From NCBI GenBank assembly GCA_024998685.1, contig JACOEH010000018.1:1-64000 (forward strand): DNA of 64,000 nucleotides, given 5' to 3'. Below are positions 47,258-56,460 of this stretch, piece after piece. This stretch comes from Nitrospira sp. (GTDB lineage Bacteria; Nitrospirota; Nitrospiria; Nitrospirales; Nitrospiraceae). A model generated the notes under the pieces. That model saw nothing but the letters and a program-made list of their open reading frames with translations. It was not told the DNA's origin and did no database searches. Both the position numbers and the translations under genes were made by a program. The stretch's first letter is position 1. Every line of letters begins with the position of its first letter.

Positions 47258-47461
47258 AGAAGAGAAGAAGATCTTTTGCCGTTGCCTCTGCTTCTAAACT
47301 AATGAGGGTCTTGGTTGTGTTGCATGATGTATAATCACGCGCAAGACAGCAGAACCATTGTGCTGGATAAGAGCCTGGCCTTAAAGACAAGGTCAACAGC
47401 TATCGACATATATTTGCGGTCTTGACTTGATACATGATGACTCGATCATGACTCAATTCAA

Positions 47462-48574
47462 ATGTCCAATGTCGCCCCACAAAAGAATCAGTTGAAGACC
47501 CTTCAAATTGTGAGGGCATTAGCCTCCACCAGCGTGGTGTATTTTCACATTGGTTCAGTGCCATGTTTTGGAGGGATAGGCTATCTTCCCTGTTTTGGGG
47601 GATTCGGAGTCGACATTTTTTTCGTCCTTAGCGGCTTCGTCATGGCAATGATTATCGCAACTGGACAATCTGCATCTCGTTTTGCAATCAGTCGCGTGAG
47701 TCGAATCGTTCCACTGTATTGGGTCTTAACAACCTTCGTGCTGATATTGGCTGCTTTCAAACCTGAGCTGTTGAACTCAACGACGGCGAACCTTTTGAAT
47801 TATCTCCGATCTATTCTGTTTGTCCCGTATTTCAAGGAAAACGGCACGTTAATGCCGATGTTATTTGTCGGCTGGTCGCTGAACTATGAAATGGTCTTTT
47901 ATGTGTGTGTAGCATTGTCCCTTATCATTTCCCCCAAGCGTCCCATTTTCGTGACTGCGGGACTTCTGTTGGCGACATATATAAGCTTCGGCTATTTCGC
48001 CCACAGCCTTGTGCTCAATAGATTTTTTGGCAATGAACTCATGTATGAGTTCATTTTAGGAATGCTCGCATTTGAAGTGTACAATAAAGGATATTTTGCT
48101 AATGTGACGACTGGAGTAGCGTTGGCAGCAGGCGTAGTCGGGTATCTCGTCATGGCCGTGGCTGATTCGAATGCCTTCCATATTAATCGGCTACTGTCAT
48201 ATGGAGTGCCATCATTCATTGTAATTTCCTCGGCAGTTCGTTTGGAGAATGCCATTAACTCCGCTCCGCATGTTGTCGTAAACCTCTTCATTGGTGCAGG
48301 GGATGCGAGTTATGCAACCTATTTAAGCCACCCCTATGTGACAGAAGCCGTGCGAAAGATACTAGTCCTAAAGCTACACCTGTTTGATATTAACTCTCCA
48401 TTGGGAGTAGCGATTACGGTATCCATTACGCTTATGACTGGGGCGCTGATCTACAGATTAATCGATAAGCCATTAAGTCAACGCTGCAAGGCTCTGCTTG
48501 AAAAGCTATTCGCGCTGTTACGGAATAGACTCGCGCCATTCCGATACCGGACTGCGGAGATTCTCACACAATAA
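47462..48574 (+). CDS. acyltransferase-3 family membrane protein
   Basis: 370 residues, about ten membrane helices. LQIVRALASTSVVYFHIG holds the conserved Arg and His, and GFGVDIFFVLSGFVMAMI is the second signature. SRIVPLYWVLTTFVL is the R-x10-H-like segment. No SGNH domain is attached. It probably O-acylates the glycan or its lipid-linked precursor. Codon use is more A/T-rich than that of core genes. The 270 bp after it hold no gene. Confidence 0.9.
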   Translation: MSNVAPQKNQLKTLQIVRALASTSVVYFHIGSVPCFGGIGYLPCFGGFGVDIFFVLSGFVMAMIIATGQSASRFAISRVSRIVPLYWVLTTFVLILAAFKPELLNSTTANLLNYLRSILFVPYFKENGTLMPMLFVGWSLNYEMVFYVCVALSLIISPKRPIFVTAGLLLATYISFGYFAHSLVLNRFFGNELMYEFILGMLAFEVYNKGYFANVTTGVALAAGVVGYLVMAVADSNAFHINRLLSYGVPSFIVISSAVRLENAINSAPHVVVNLFIGAGDASYATYLSHPYVTEAVRKILVLKLHLFDINSPLGVAITVSITLMTGALIYRLIDKPLSQRCKALLEKLFALLRNRLAPFRYRTAEILTQ

Positions 48575-48844
48575 TCCGACTCGCTAGCGTGGAAACCGAA
48601 CATGTGTATTTGCTCCAGTAGTGTTAGGCGTAGAAGTGTGTGTCAGTTTGGGGGATAAGTAGTCATGAGTCCGCAATCATGAACAGGGATGTTGAACTTG
48701 AGATACTCAGGATTACCAACGGACCAGTATCCGCCGGCTCCTCCTTTAGAACGGAATAAATTGACTCTCTAGGTCAGAATGTCGGTAAACGTTGGTTAGA
48801 TGGGGGGTGTGGTCGACTGAACATCATTATTTTGGAGATCAAGA

Positions 48845-49318
48845 ATGAAAAAAAGTACCTTGGCTGAAATTGCGGAGTCCGCGGTCATGGGAGAGGGGAC
48901 AGTTGTGTGGCAATTTGCTACTATCTGTGCTGAAGCGCGTTTGGGGAGGCGCAACGTGGTCGGATCCTGTGCTTGGATCGGCAGACGGGTGGTAACAGGA
49001 GATGATGTCAGAATACAACATGGAGCTTTCATTCCCAACGATATGCATATCGGTAATCGGGTCTTCATTGGGCCGAATGTGACGATGACAGACGATAAGT
49101 ATCCTGTCGTCAATAACAAGCAGTATGATGCTAAACCGCCGATCATCGAAGATGATGTGAGCATCGGTGCCGGAGCCATCATCCTGCCAGGTGTGCGGAT
49201 AGGTGCCGGGGCCATGATCGCTGCCGGGGCCGTTGTGACGCGGGACGTATTACCGGGTGGCTTGGTGAAGGGGATGCCTGCCAAGACCGATGGCCAGGCA
49301 GCAGAACCGATGGCTTAA
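48845..49318 (+). CDS. hexapeptide-repeat acetyltransferase (WbbJ/WlbB type)
   Basis: 157 residues forming a left-handed beta helix. Repeats such as IGNRVFIGPNVTMTDD and VSIGAGAIILPGVRIGAG are clear, and PPIIEDDV lies in the loop that carries active-site residues in relatives. It would N- or O-acetylate an amino sugar on a nucleotide carrier, a step often served by a paired aminotransferase; none is seen nearby. TTTGGAGATC gives a ribosome site. Confidence 0.88.
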   Translation: MKKSTLAEIAESAVMGEGTVVWQFATICAEARLGRRNVVGSCAWIGRRVVTGDDVRIQHGAFIPNDMHIGNRVFIGPNVTMTDDKYPVVNNKQYDAKPPIIEDDVSIGAGAIILPGVRIGAGAMIAAGAVVTRDVLPGGLVKGMPAKTDGQAAEPMA

Positions 49319-49369
49319 GCACTATGAGGATCGCTTAGAAATCTTCAGAGGGGCACCATTACATAACAT

Positions 49370-50701
49370 ATGATGACTACGGGATTGGTCGAAGGAAATG
49401 CATATAGTGATGATGTCCTACCCACCTCACGGCCGAAGGTATTGTTCTTGGCGTACTATTTTCCGCCCCTCAATTCGAGCGGCTGTGTTCGAACATGGAA
49501 TATAGCCAAGCATCTGTCTCGTATAGGATGGGAGGTCACAGTGGTAACTCCTGATCCTTCTTTATGGCGAAAAGTTGAAGATCCTGAGCAGGTTTCAAGG
49601 AGGATAGAGCGTGAAGCCATCAAGCAGATCCTAACTGACCATCGATGGCGTTGTCTGATGCCAGACTATCTGAGGTGTTGGAATCAAGGCTTTGGTTGGG
49701 CTGTCGGAGGAATTTGTAGAAGTATAACACGAAATCTAGGGATTAGCAGGTATGTCGGTTGGACTAGAGCTGTGGAACAAATCTGTTCTGGTTTATGCCC
49801 GAAAGACGTGGATGTCGTCCTTGCATCGGGAGCACCATTTTCAGCATTTGGGATTGCCAAGCAACTCGCGGATCGGCTCGGTCGTCCGTATGTTTTGGAC
49901 TACCGCGATCCTTGGACTGGAAATCCTCACGATGTTTATCCACCAGGTTCGGCTACGATTCGGGAGGAGGCGAGCTTGCTTAAGGCAGCTGCGGCCGTGA
50001 CAATTGTATCTCCTTCGTGGGGAGAGGCATTAGATCAGTCCTATGCTATTAGAGAAAAATTGCATGTGATCTCGAATGGTTATGACTCAGAGGAGATGGC
50101 TGCTGTCAAGCCATACGATTTCGGCCACTGCGCTTTTGTCTACACAGGAAATTTTTATCCACCGAAGCGAGTCATTTCTCCTTTCCTTGCCGCGCTTAAG
50201 CATGTCCAGGAGAGTCTTAACGTAACCAATAGTAAATGGTACTTCCACTATTATGGAGGACAAGAGCGACACGCTTATGAAGAGGCAAAGCGGTTTGGCT
50301 TAAGTGAGCGGATCGTGCTGCACGGTAAGGTTTCGCAACGTGAGGCTCTGTCGGCAGTCAAGGGTGCAAGACTTGCTGTAGTAGTCACTTCGGTTGAGGA
50401 CCAAGGTACATTGGATGACAAAGGAATTGTCACTGGAAAAATATTTGAAGCTATTGGGGTTGGAACTCCAGTTCTAGTAATTGCCCCACATGGTAGCGAT
50501 GCTTCGGTGACGACTCGTGCTACTGGGTTAGTGAAAAGCTTTTCTGGATCAGACATTCTGAGTATGGCGTCGTTCATCAAAGATGTGATGTATGGGCAAT
50601 CTCCAAAACCAAAGGATGTCGAGATCTTTTCGTGGACGAATATTGGTAAGCAACTCGATACCATATTGCGTACAGCCATCTCTAATACATCGAGCGACTG
50701 A
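49370..50701 (+). CDS. GT4 family glycosyltransferase
   Basis: 443 residues, GT-B fold. VLFLAYYFPPLNSSGCVRTW starts the N-terminal domain, YRDPWTGN lies mid-way, and the donor-site region shows DKGIVTGKIFEAIGVGTPVL, with an E in KIFE as retaining catalytic residue. It resembles WbuB/WbnK-type N-acetylfucosamine or related transferases. A downstream gap of 320 bp leads to the beta-helix protein. Confidence 0.88.
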   Translation: MMTTGLVEGNAYSDDVLPTSRPKVLFLAYYFPPLNSSGCVRTWNIAKHLSRIGWEVTVVTPDPSLWRKVEDPEQVSRRIEREAIKQILTDHRWRCLMPDYLRCWNQGFGWAVGGICRSITRNLGISRYVGWTRAVEQICSGLCPKDVDVVLASGAPFSAFGIAKQLADRLGRPYVLDYRDPWTGNPHDVYPPGSATIREEASLLKAAAAVTIVSPSWGEALDQSYAIREKLHVISNGYDSEEMAAVKPYDFGHCAFVYTGNFYPPKRVISPFLAALKHVQESLNVTNSKWYFHYYGGQERHAYEEAKRFGLSERIVLHGKVSQREALSAVKGARLAVVVTSVEDQGTLDDKGIVTGKIFEAIGVGTPVLVIAPHGSDASVTTRATGLVKSFSGSDILSMASFIKDVMYGQSPKPKDVEIFSWTNIGKQLDTILRTAISNTSSD

Positions 50702-50760
50702 ACTGTTAAGGGGAAAAGGGGGAAGCGTACAAAATGGTGATATGAAAGTTACACAGTCTG

Positions 50761-51069
50761 TTGGTATTCAAACCAGCCTTATCATGTTTGCTATCGCTGG
50801 GACTTCTGGCGCTGCCGTCCTTAGCCATTGAAAATACAGGCGGGGCGGCAAAGAGGGTTAGAATAATCTGCTGCGCGATCTTGGTAGGCATGGAGTGTGC
50901 ACTCTTCTGGAGTTTCTTATGGCGGCCTCCAAAACAAATAAGCAGCATTAATGGTTGCCAGGAGAAATACCGAAGGTATTCATGCGAAAGCAACACATTG
51001 AGTCCTCAAGGTTGGTCATCATGTCGCGGATTTGCAAAGCATTTACTGGCTTCATCATTCTCGGCTTAG
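50761..51069 (+). CDS. possible small exported protein, doubtful
   Basis: An open frame of 102 codons from a TTG. The first 23 residues look like a strong signal peptide (LSCLLSLGLLALPSLA), and a second hydrophobic helix follows (ICCAILVGMECALFWSFLW). There is no convincing ribosome site, and the end overlaps the beta-helix gene in another frame, so only the first part, to about 50950, could be real. It may be a relic of a membrane protein. The rest of this gap, 50702-51020, shows nothing else. Confidence 0.2.
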   Translation: MVFKPALSCLLSLGLLALPSLAIENTGGAAKRVRIICCAILVGMECALFWSFLWRPPKQISSINGCQEKYRRYSCESNTLSPQGWSSCRGFAKHLLASSFSA

Positions 51070-52574
51070 TGGCAGGCATTGAACCTGTCCTGGCCACAAC
51101 CTACTTTATCTCTCCAACAGGAAATGATTCGAATACGGGTACTCAAACCTCTCCCTGGAAGACATTCCGGTTTGCAATATTTCAGTTAGTGCCAGGGGAT
51201 ACACTGATTCTTCTGGATGGGACCTATGATAACTCCAACAGCGGCCTTCCTATCTTCAAGAACATTAATGGAACAGCGGAAAACCCCATTACGATCAAGG
51301 CTCTGAATGAGCGTCAGGCACATATTCACAACGATGGCACGAAGGTTTCTGTATCTGGGACCAACTGCTCATACCTCATATTTGAAGGACTTCAGGCAAG
51401 CGGTATCGATAACCCAGACAGCCGCATAGCCGGTACCGGAGGGGCTTTTGACTTTCGAAATTCTCATCACCTCACCTTCAAACGCTTATTGCTTCATCAC
51501 AACAATCGCTATAATAACTCACATCTGCTCACGCTTATTCGGGTGACGGATAGTTTGGTAGAGGAATCGGAGTTCTATTACTTTCATCGGCATGCTGTGA
51601 TGACCAAACCAGGCTCACACAATACCTTCCGCCGTCTTTATTGTCATAGCCGCGGATATGGGAATATCCCGGGCGGCTATCAAAACTGGCATGGTCCTCA
51701 GGGTGGCGCGGTGTGTGTATCGCTCTATCCTGGTGATAACACTATTGTGGAAAACTCAGTCGCGGATGCTACCACGAGTTCAATTTTTGACATTCAAGCA
51801 TCAGGTCCAACACCAGCCGACAATAATCGTTTCCTTGGAAATATTTCACTCAACACGGAGTATGGTGCTGTTATCAAGGCGCGACCTGAGCCAGGGCCAA
51901 CCGCACTCGGCATGCCGAAGAATAACACCGTTACGAACTTTGTTGCGATAGGTGTAGAAAAAGTGGGTATCTATTTTCGTGGAGTGCGAAACCAACGGTG
52001 TGATCACTGCATGCTCCTAAATAATCCCATTGCGGGACTACTGGTTGATGTCGAGGCTGTGGCGCCAGGTGATGGATCGTATTCATTTTTTTTAGAAAAT
52101 TCGCTTTCCCTTTCCAATGGTGGACCTGGATTTAAAATTGCTCAAGAGGTTCAGACTTGGTCGATTGCCCATGCGAACTCATTTAAGAACCGCCTCAACT
52201 ATGTTCCCAGTTCAGGGGAAAACTATGAGGTGAATAAATCAGTTGATCCAGCAATCGGTACATGTCGCGCCTGGATACCTGATAGGTCACCTATGAAAGG
52301 CGCAGGAACAAATGGCGAAGACATTGGTGCGAATATCCTCTATCGTTACCAAGATGGAATATTATCAGATGTGCCACTATGGAACCCATCAACGGGTGAG
52401 TTTCCACACGGAGCATTAGTGAAAGGGCTCAATGATGTTGCGGGACAATCTCTTTTCGATGTACACAAACGTCTGAACGTCAATAGCAACGGATGCACGT
52501 TTCCTGTAGACTATGGGAAGGGTGATCCAGATGGCAAGTCTCCAGCCAAGCCAACAGGTCTCCGTGCTTCATGA
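51021..52574 (+). CDS. secreted right-handed beta-helix protein
   Basis: 517 residues from the ATG at 51021, giving a signal peptide (FTGFIILGLVAGIEPVLA); an ATG at 50982 is possible. TTYFISPTGNDSNTGTQTSP and PWKTFRFAIFQLVPGDTLIL are the typical start of parallel beta-helix proteins, and Asn/His-rich coils repeat to about residue 420. Such proteins are often polysaccharide lyases, epimerases or hydrolases that trim the exported glycan. No catalytic set can be assigned. Composition is A/T-rich compared with the core genes. Confidence 0.8.
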   Translation: MSRICKAFTGFIILGLVAGIEPVLATTYFISPTGNDSNTGTQTSPWKTFRFAIFQLVPGDTLILLDGTYDNSNSGLPIFKNINGTAENPITIKALNERQAHIHNDGTKVSVSGTNCSYLIFEGLQASGIDNPDSRIAGTGGAFDFRNSHHLTFKRLLLHHNNRYNNSHLLTLIRVTDSLVEESEFYYFHRHAVMTKPGSHNTFRRLYCHSRGYGNIPGGYQNWHGPQGGAVCVSLYPGDNTIVENSVADATTSSIFDIQASGPTPADNNRFLGNISLNTEYGAVIKARPEPGPTALGMPKNNTVTNFVAIGVEKVGIYFRGVRNQRCDHCMLLNNPIAGLLVDVEAVAPGDGSYSFFLENSLSLSNGGPGFKIAQEVQTWSIAHANSFKNRLNYVPSSGENYEVNKSVDPAIGTCRAWIPDRSPMKGAGTNGEDIGANILYRYQDGILSDVPLWNPSTGEFPHGALVKGLNDVAGQSLFDVHKRLNVNSNGCTFPVDYGKGDPDGKSPAKPTGLRAS

Positions 52575-53313
52575 GCACCGAGCAGTACAGTAAGCTGTGT
52601 TCTAGTTGACCATTTGTTTAGGATTTCAAAATTCAGCGGACGGAAGAACAAGTCCCACTCCGTGCTCTTTTTCTCAGGAAATCCCCCCATGCGCTTCTCC
52701 CCAAATGATGGTTGTTTGAAGGGTGTCGTTAAGTTATGGTCTAGAGCATTCTTTAGATGTGGGAAGTAGCGCGATGGGGCGCACATACTCCCAATGTAAC
52801 TCTTAGGTGTTTCAGAGTCAAAGAGGACATGGCTCTTGGGCTGCAGATCTAATCCTGCAGAAGTTCGCTACCTAAAAGAATAGGGGTAAGAGCATGAAGC
52901 TGTGAGGCGGTTCATGCGGAGCATGGAACAACAGGGCAGAAGTCTATTCCGAAGAATGGCGTGGCGCCTGAGGCTGAGCATGCTATCACTCACACGCAAT
53001 CGAGCAATCGGCCAGGGACAACGCGCGAGTGACAAACGAACTGCGCGAACAGGATTTGCCCCATTCGCCGGAGGGGGTGCGGCAAGGATGATCTCGCAAC
53101 GATACCCGGCGAACTTCTTAGCTGGCGAACTTCTTAGGATGTAGTTCTGTGATACCTCGCAACGGAGTACAACAAGCATCAAGACTGCTGGTGCTACGGG
53201 AAGACCCCAATGTTAATGTTTATCGGCAGTGTGCCGCTAGCAAAGAAAAAATGCTCGCGGGGTAACTCGGATAAAGACTCGCTATCCGTCAGTGGAAGTA
53301 TTAACTTGTACTC
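52575..53313 (+). other. 739-bp gap with a repeat-bounded element, no secure gene
   Basis: No convincing gene. An 80-codon frame at 52902-53144 encodes a very Arg-rich peptide without homology that I know. GAAGTTCGCTACCTAAAAG at 52860-52878 is an imperfect inverted match to the 14-mer GGCGAACTTCTTAG, which occurs twice in direct order at 53108-53121 and 53124-53137. CTCGCAACG also occurs twice (about 53093 and 53156). This looks like a decayed small mobile element. Confidence 0.4.
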
Positions 53314-54549
53314 ATGAAAGATATTTCTCCCCTTCCTATCGTACGTTTCTCGTTCTATGCTTTTATTTTTACCATTCCCCTCGAGACTCTAGATATAGGG
53401 CTTGAGAGTGGAGTGTGGTCCGTGTCGAGTGTGGTCGGCTATTTTTTCATCACAGTTGCTCTCTTGCAACCAAAGGTCACGTTTGGCAAGTTACCCAGAC
53501 CACTGTGGTACTTTGCAGCCTATCTCTTTGTGTTTGTCTCTCTGGGAATTTGGCAGAAACTGGGTGACTCATCAGGCCTCGTGGGGCGACTCTCGACGAC
53601 TATTCAGATGGTGGTCCTCTTCTGGATATCGTATAACCTATTTCGGCATGAGCGAGTAATTAGGGGGACATTCCTCGCGTTAAGCGCCGGATGCGTAGTC
53701 CTCTCAGTCTTACAGGTAGGCGGCAGTGCGGCGAATGCGGTTGCTGGAGGCCGTGTTTCAGCTCTGTCGCAGGACGCAAACAGCCTTGGATCGATGTTGG
53801 GAATCGGTCTACTCAGTCTCATGGGGCTTGCCTATGGTCGGGCTTCACAGGAAGGGGACATCGGTTGGCAGGCCTGGATCGGCTTCGCCATTCTTGCAGC
53901 TGGAATTGTGCTTAGCGGTTCTCGGGGCGCATTCGTTGCTTTGGTTGCAGGAATTATGTGTCTTGCTGCGAGACCAGTACATAAGGCGTTGCAAGTTAAG
54001 ATATGGATTGCCACAGTATTTGCCCTATTGGTGCTTGTAGTGGCTGCGTACCAGAATGATGCAGTTCGGGTCCGATGGGAGAGAACATTCTCAGAGGGAC
54101 ACATGTCCGGTCGAGAAAACATCATGCCGGAAGCCTGGAACATGTTTATCCAGGCGCCGATCATGGGCTGGGGGCCAGGTAATCACATAATCGAATTGGG
54201 AAGTCGGTTTGGTCGTAAGCCTCTCGACACACATAATGGTTATCTCTGGGTATTAACCGAAACAGGGCTGCTGGGTGCGATTCCCTATTTTTTTGCCCTG
54301 TGGCTCTGTTTGGACTCAGCATGGAGAGCCCGCCATGGTCCTGAGGGGTCGCTCCCGTTAGCATTACTCGTATGTGTTCTCTTAGTTAACATGTCTCTCA
54401 CATGGCATTCACGGAAGATACTTTGGATGGTGTTGGCTTATAGTGTGGCGAGCGAGACATTACTTTCGAGACGGTGGAGCTTTGCTGGTCCGCCAAATGC
54501 TACTGATAAGGTTTCTGAGCCGCAAGGATATGGCCGATATCGATCTTAA
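53314..54549 (+). CDS. O-antigen ligase/polymerase-like (Wzy_C) membrane protein
   Basis: 411 residues with about eleven membrane helices. The SGSRGAFVALVAGIM segment and the periplasmic loop ending in LDTHNGYLWVLTETGLLGAI are the family marks, with the conserved His in THNGYL. WaaL-like proteins join glycan to a lipid or protein acceptor, and Wzy polymerises repeat units. With an ABC exporter in the locus, ligation to lipid A or to protein is more likely than Wzy polymerisation, but this is inference. Start ATG at 53314. Confidence 0.85.
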   Translation: MKDISPLPIVRFSFYAFIFTIPLETLDIGLESGVWSVSSVVGYFFITVALLQPKVTFGKLPRPLWYFAAYLFVFVSLGIWQKLGDSSGLVGRLSTTIQMVVLFWISYNLFRHERVIRGTFLALSAGCVVLSVLQVGGSAANAVAGGRVSALSQDANSLGSMLGIGLLSLMGLAYGRASQEGDIGWQAWIGFAILAAGIVLSGSRGAFVALVAGIMCLAARPVHKALQVKIWIATVFALLVLVVAAYQNDAVRVRWERTFSEGHMSGRENIMPEAWNMFIQAPIMGWGPGNHIIELGSRFGRKPLDTHNGYLWVLTETGLLGAIPYFFALWLCLDSAWRARHGPEGSLPLALLVCVLLVNMSLTWHSRKILWMVLAYSVASETLLSRRWSFAGPPNATDKVSEPQGYGRYRS

Positions 54550-55099
54550 AGTGTTCCTATCCGTACAATCTTATCCTGCTCCCTCGCAATGGAGGCCATC
54601 TTCACGACAAGGTCCTGAGGAGACTGAAGGGGCTGAGATGGCAACCGAATCAACCGAACTGATTGAACGATGAACCGCCAAACCCCGGTGGCGCTGGGCG
54701 TAAGCATCTTGAAGGGACGACCTCAGTGGTCGAAGCTACCCATACTCATCCTTCGAGAGCGCCACCGTCCGCACACGCCACCTTCTGATGCGCGACTTCA
54801 CGGCCAGGGTGCCCAATGCCAAGGGATGAGCGACATCAGATACATTTAACAGAGCGCCATTGGCAGTTGTGCCTAAATTGTGGCGGTGGAAAGTTTGCTT
54901 GGCATGTTCAAACGAGAGCGGGTGAATCGGCTGCAGTACCGGACAAGAGCAAATTTTTTTGACTTCATCGATTGGTGACATAATCAGTAGCGGCGAAGGA
55001 TGGTGTTCAGGAAGAGCGACAAAAACTTGTAACCTGCGAGTCCGCGGAAACAGGGTAGAATCTCTTATATATAAGTAACCCTGTGCAGGATTTCGATGT
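54550..55099 (+). other. 550-bp gap with a possible IS or gene relic
   Basis: No secure gene. A minus-strand open frame from about 55078 to 54736 reads FEHAKQTFHRHNLGTTANGA and SDVAHPLALGTLAVKS, the kind of text often seen antisense to old transposase genes. The plus frames have many stops. The hairpin-forming CGCCAAACCCCGGTGGCG occurs near 54675. I take it as a relic; the element cannot be named. The last 40 bp hold the ribosome site (GCAGGA) of the next gene. Confidence 0.25.
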
Positions 55100-56299
55100 A
55101 TGCACGTTCTAGTCGTGGCAATAGTGTTCCCTTCACCTGGGAATCCAATTCCCGGGAACTTTATCGGGCAGCAAGTGCTCGCCTTGGCTGAACGGGTCGA
55201 ACGGATCACCGTTCTCTCGCCGGCTCCCATGATGCCCCATTTCATGCCGAAGTTCGGCCGCTTCGCTGCCAAGGTTCCGCTTCCAGAGCGTTATATTTTG
55301 GTTCCGGACCGATGTGAAGTACTTTTCCCAAGATATTTGAAAGCTCCCGGAAATCTGTTCCTGTCTTGGACAAAAATGCAATGGTGCCGTCTTGTCGACA
55401 AGACGATAGCCCGATTTACCCATAGCTATCCCGTGTCAATCATCCATGCCCATACTGGGAGCGTCAGTTCGTGGGCCTCAATCCAAGCAGCCAAACGCCA
55501 TAAGATACCTTGTGTCGTGACCTACCATGGGAGCGAGGTACATACTGCCTTAGCTGGACGGCAGCAGGGCTGGGAGCTCTGCCGCGATTCATTCGGAGCC
55601 GCCGATCTGAATTTACCGGTTAGTCGAGCGCTCGAGGCGATCTTAAGAAGCTCAATTCAGCCTGTTGGGAGATGTGAAACTCTGCTTCTAGGAGTGGACC
55701 GACGGCGGTTTTTCCCGGCTTTAGAGCTCGCTTTAGAGCCACACGTGTTATACGTGGGACGAATCGAAAGGGCGAAAGGAGTTTATGAACTTTTAAATGC
55801 TTGGGTGAGAGTCTTAGCCCATTGTCCGGATGCGCGGCTTACATTGATCGGCGAGGATCGGACAGGTGGATCGGTTCATCGCCTGGTGCAATCTCTTGGG
55901 ATCGATGAGAACGTGATTCTGACCGGCCCTTTATCTGGCCATCAGGTTGCCGACATGATGCGACGCTCCCGTATTTTTTGTTTACCGAGTCACAACGAAG
56001 GGACTCCTGTCTGCATCATGGAAGCGCTTTCGTGCGGCCTTCCCGTCGTAGCTACCCGTGTTGGAGGGATCCCTGATGTTGTTGAGCATGAGAAAACTGG
56101 GCTGTTAGTGGCGAAAGGCAACGTCCAAGGGGTGGCTGATGCACTGCTTTCTCTTTTCCGTGATCCTTCCAGATGTGTTCAAATGGGAAAGGAGGCTCGT
56201 GCCTTTGCCGATACGCATCTAGATATAGCACGAACAGCGAATCGACTCGTTGATCTCTATCGAGCGACAATGGGTAATCACGAATTATCCGAACACTAA
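55100..56299 (+). CDS. GT4 family glycosyltransferase
   Basis: 399 residues, GT-B fold. The N lobe opens with VLVVAIVFPSPGNPIPGNF. VLYVGRIERAKGVYELLNAW starts the C lobe, and PSHNEGTPVCIMEALSCGLP is the complete EGxPxxxxEAL-type retaining motif. It transfers a sugar in glycan assembly; donor unknown. Its start ATG follows GCAGGA. Confidence 0.93.
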   Translation: MHVLVVAIVFPSPGNPIPGNFIGQQVLALAERVERITVLSPAPMMPHFMPKFGRFAAKVPLPERYILVPDRCEVLFPRYLKAPGNLFLSWTKMQWCRLVDKTIARFTHSYPVSIIHAHTGSVSSWASIQAAKRHKIPCVVTYHGSEVHTALAGRQQGWELCRDSFGAADLNLPVSRALEAILRSSIQPVGRCETLLLGVDRRRFFPALELALEPHVLYVGRIERAKGVYELLNAWVRVLAHCPDARLTLIGEDRTGGSVHRLVQSLGIDENVILTGPLSGHQVADMMRRSRIFCLPSHNEGTPVCIMEALSCGLPVVATRVGGIPDVVEHEKTGLLVAKGNVQGVADALLSLFRDPSRCVQMGKEARAFADTHLDIARTANRLVDLYRATMGNHELSEH

Positions 56300-56460
56300 A
56301 GGTCCACAGAACAGCTCGCTCTACGTAGACAGCAGTATTTAGCCAAACAGACTAGAGACTCTGGTTGTCCTCAGGGAGCGTGTTGTGTCTACGGCAGTTC
56401 TCATCTGGAGAGACGCTCGATACATCGGACTTTTCGGAACTTAAATCACTGAGGTGTATT

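Noticed and set aside
52902-53144. 80-codon Arg-rich open frame as a gene
   Set aside because: No good ribosome site, odd composition, and it lies in a repeat-bounded relic.
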